From: Alentia gelatinosa
Lineage: Eukaryota; Annelida; Polychaeta; Phyllodocida; Polynoidae
Direction of reading: 5' to 3'
Assembly: GCA_950022655.1 (NCBI GenBank)
Contig: OX465588.1
Coordinates: forward strand, 22,430,527-22,494,526
DNA: 64,000 bases
Part shown: one piece after another, positions 63,633 through 64,000 of the stretch
Layout: the number at the start of each line of letters is the position of its first letter
Numbering within the stretch: position 1 is the stretch's first letter
Notes under the pieces: generated by a model
What the model was told of the DNA's origin: nothing
The model's database searches: none
What the model saw: the letters and a program-made list of their open reading frames with translations, nothing else
Translations under genes and position numbers: made by a program

Positions 63633-64000
63633 TCATTTGAAGGAAAACACATTAGAAATTTCTGCACCCGGGTCCAGGTGCCAGCTACAATATCTTGGGA
63701 ATTTTTTAGTAAGCCTGGACACGAACAGATCTATGTGACAATGTCCTAATTTATCCATCACAAATTGGAAGATTTCTCTGGGGAGCTCCCATTCGGCCTT
63801 TATCTCTGTGCAGGACTCCTCGTCAGCCTCCACATTCTTTTGTCCTGGGATATGTGCCCCTACAACCCACAGGTTTTGCCACTCACACATTTCCCAGATC
63901 TCCTTTGCAACTAGGTCATATCCTTCACCTCCTTTGTGGTTCAGGTATGTCATTGTCATGGTGTTGTCTGACAGGCATCTGATAGTAGCATCGGTGAGTG
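63633..64000 (-). pseudogene. DIRS-type retroelement RNase H fragment (partial)
   Basis: The minus-strand frame is open at the right window edge and ends in a stop near 63633. It shows the RNase H signature of DIRS1-like elements: SDNT, then YLNHKGG, AKEIW, 'LWVVGAHIPGQKNVEAD' and a terminal block with EWEL, 'IDLFVSRLTKKFPRY', SWHLDPGAE and FSF. The last aspartate of the usual AD..SR motif is kept as ADEES. The reverse transcriptase would lie off the window. The frame stops where Trp is expected after FSFK, close to the GCTGTTCCACCAA-ended element, so the 3' part appears cut off or decayed. Retroelement class is well supported; activity is unlikely. Confidence 0.8.

Overview
The window is nuclear DNA of an animal. 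It is AT-rich, has long introns with GT-AG (and two GC-AG) splice sites, and is crowded with short inverted-repeat elements, tRNA-derived SINEs and DIRS-type retroelement debris. The style of the repeats (SINE tails ending in a 'TTTAACGTCC' block, AGGTCA-rich intronic repeats) suggests a lophotrochozoan, most likely a bivalve mollusc. That assignment is an inference from repeat flavour only; the genes themselves say just 'bilaterian'.

Four multi-exon genes can be assembled with consistent intron phases. (1) 2504-10309, plus: an SLC16/monocarboxylate-transporter-like MFS carrier, 5 coding exons, 569 aa. (2) 11604-15814, minus: OXNAD1, a ferredoxin-reductase-type oxidoreductase, 6 coding exons, 264 aa from the first visible ATG. 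(3) 18651-31186, plus: CAPN7, a complete calpain-7 of 18 coding exons and 840 aa with Cys/His/Asn catalytic residues all present. (4) 37857-54883, plus: an unrecognised secreted protein, 9 coding exons and 308 aa, with a signal peptide, a sequon-rich N-terminal region, a charged E/K/R helix and a C-terminal GPI-anchor-like tail. The transporter and OXNAD1 converge. OXNAD1 and CAPN7 diverge across about 2.8 kb that holds paired ETS-like sites.

The rest is mobile or repetitive. Remnants of DIRS-type retroelements lie at both window edges (tyrosine recombinase-like at the left, RNase H at the right). Many MITE-like elements sit in introns and between genes. A 286-bp repeat occurs as two apparently identical direct copies, in the transporter and CAPN7 introns, bracketing OXNAD1. 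A 3.7-kb element with about 370-bp inverted ends lies in intron 1 of gene 4. Downstream of gene 4 is a 6.5-kb foldback element (about 55341-61837) whose long inverted arms contain about 400-bp tandem units studded with the RFX/X-box-like palindrome GTTGCCATGGCAAC. No CRISPR array, rRNA operon or functional tRNA gene was seen.

The most interesting items are the foldback element with its X-box-like array and the unknown GPI-type protein with a charged helical stalk.
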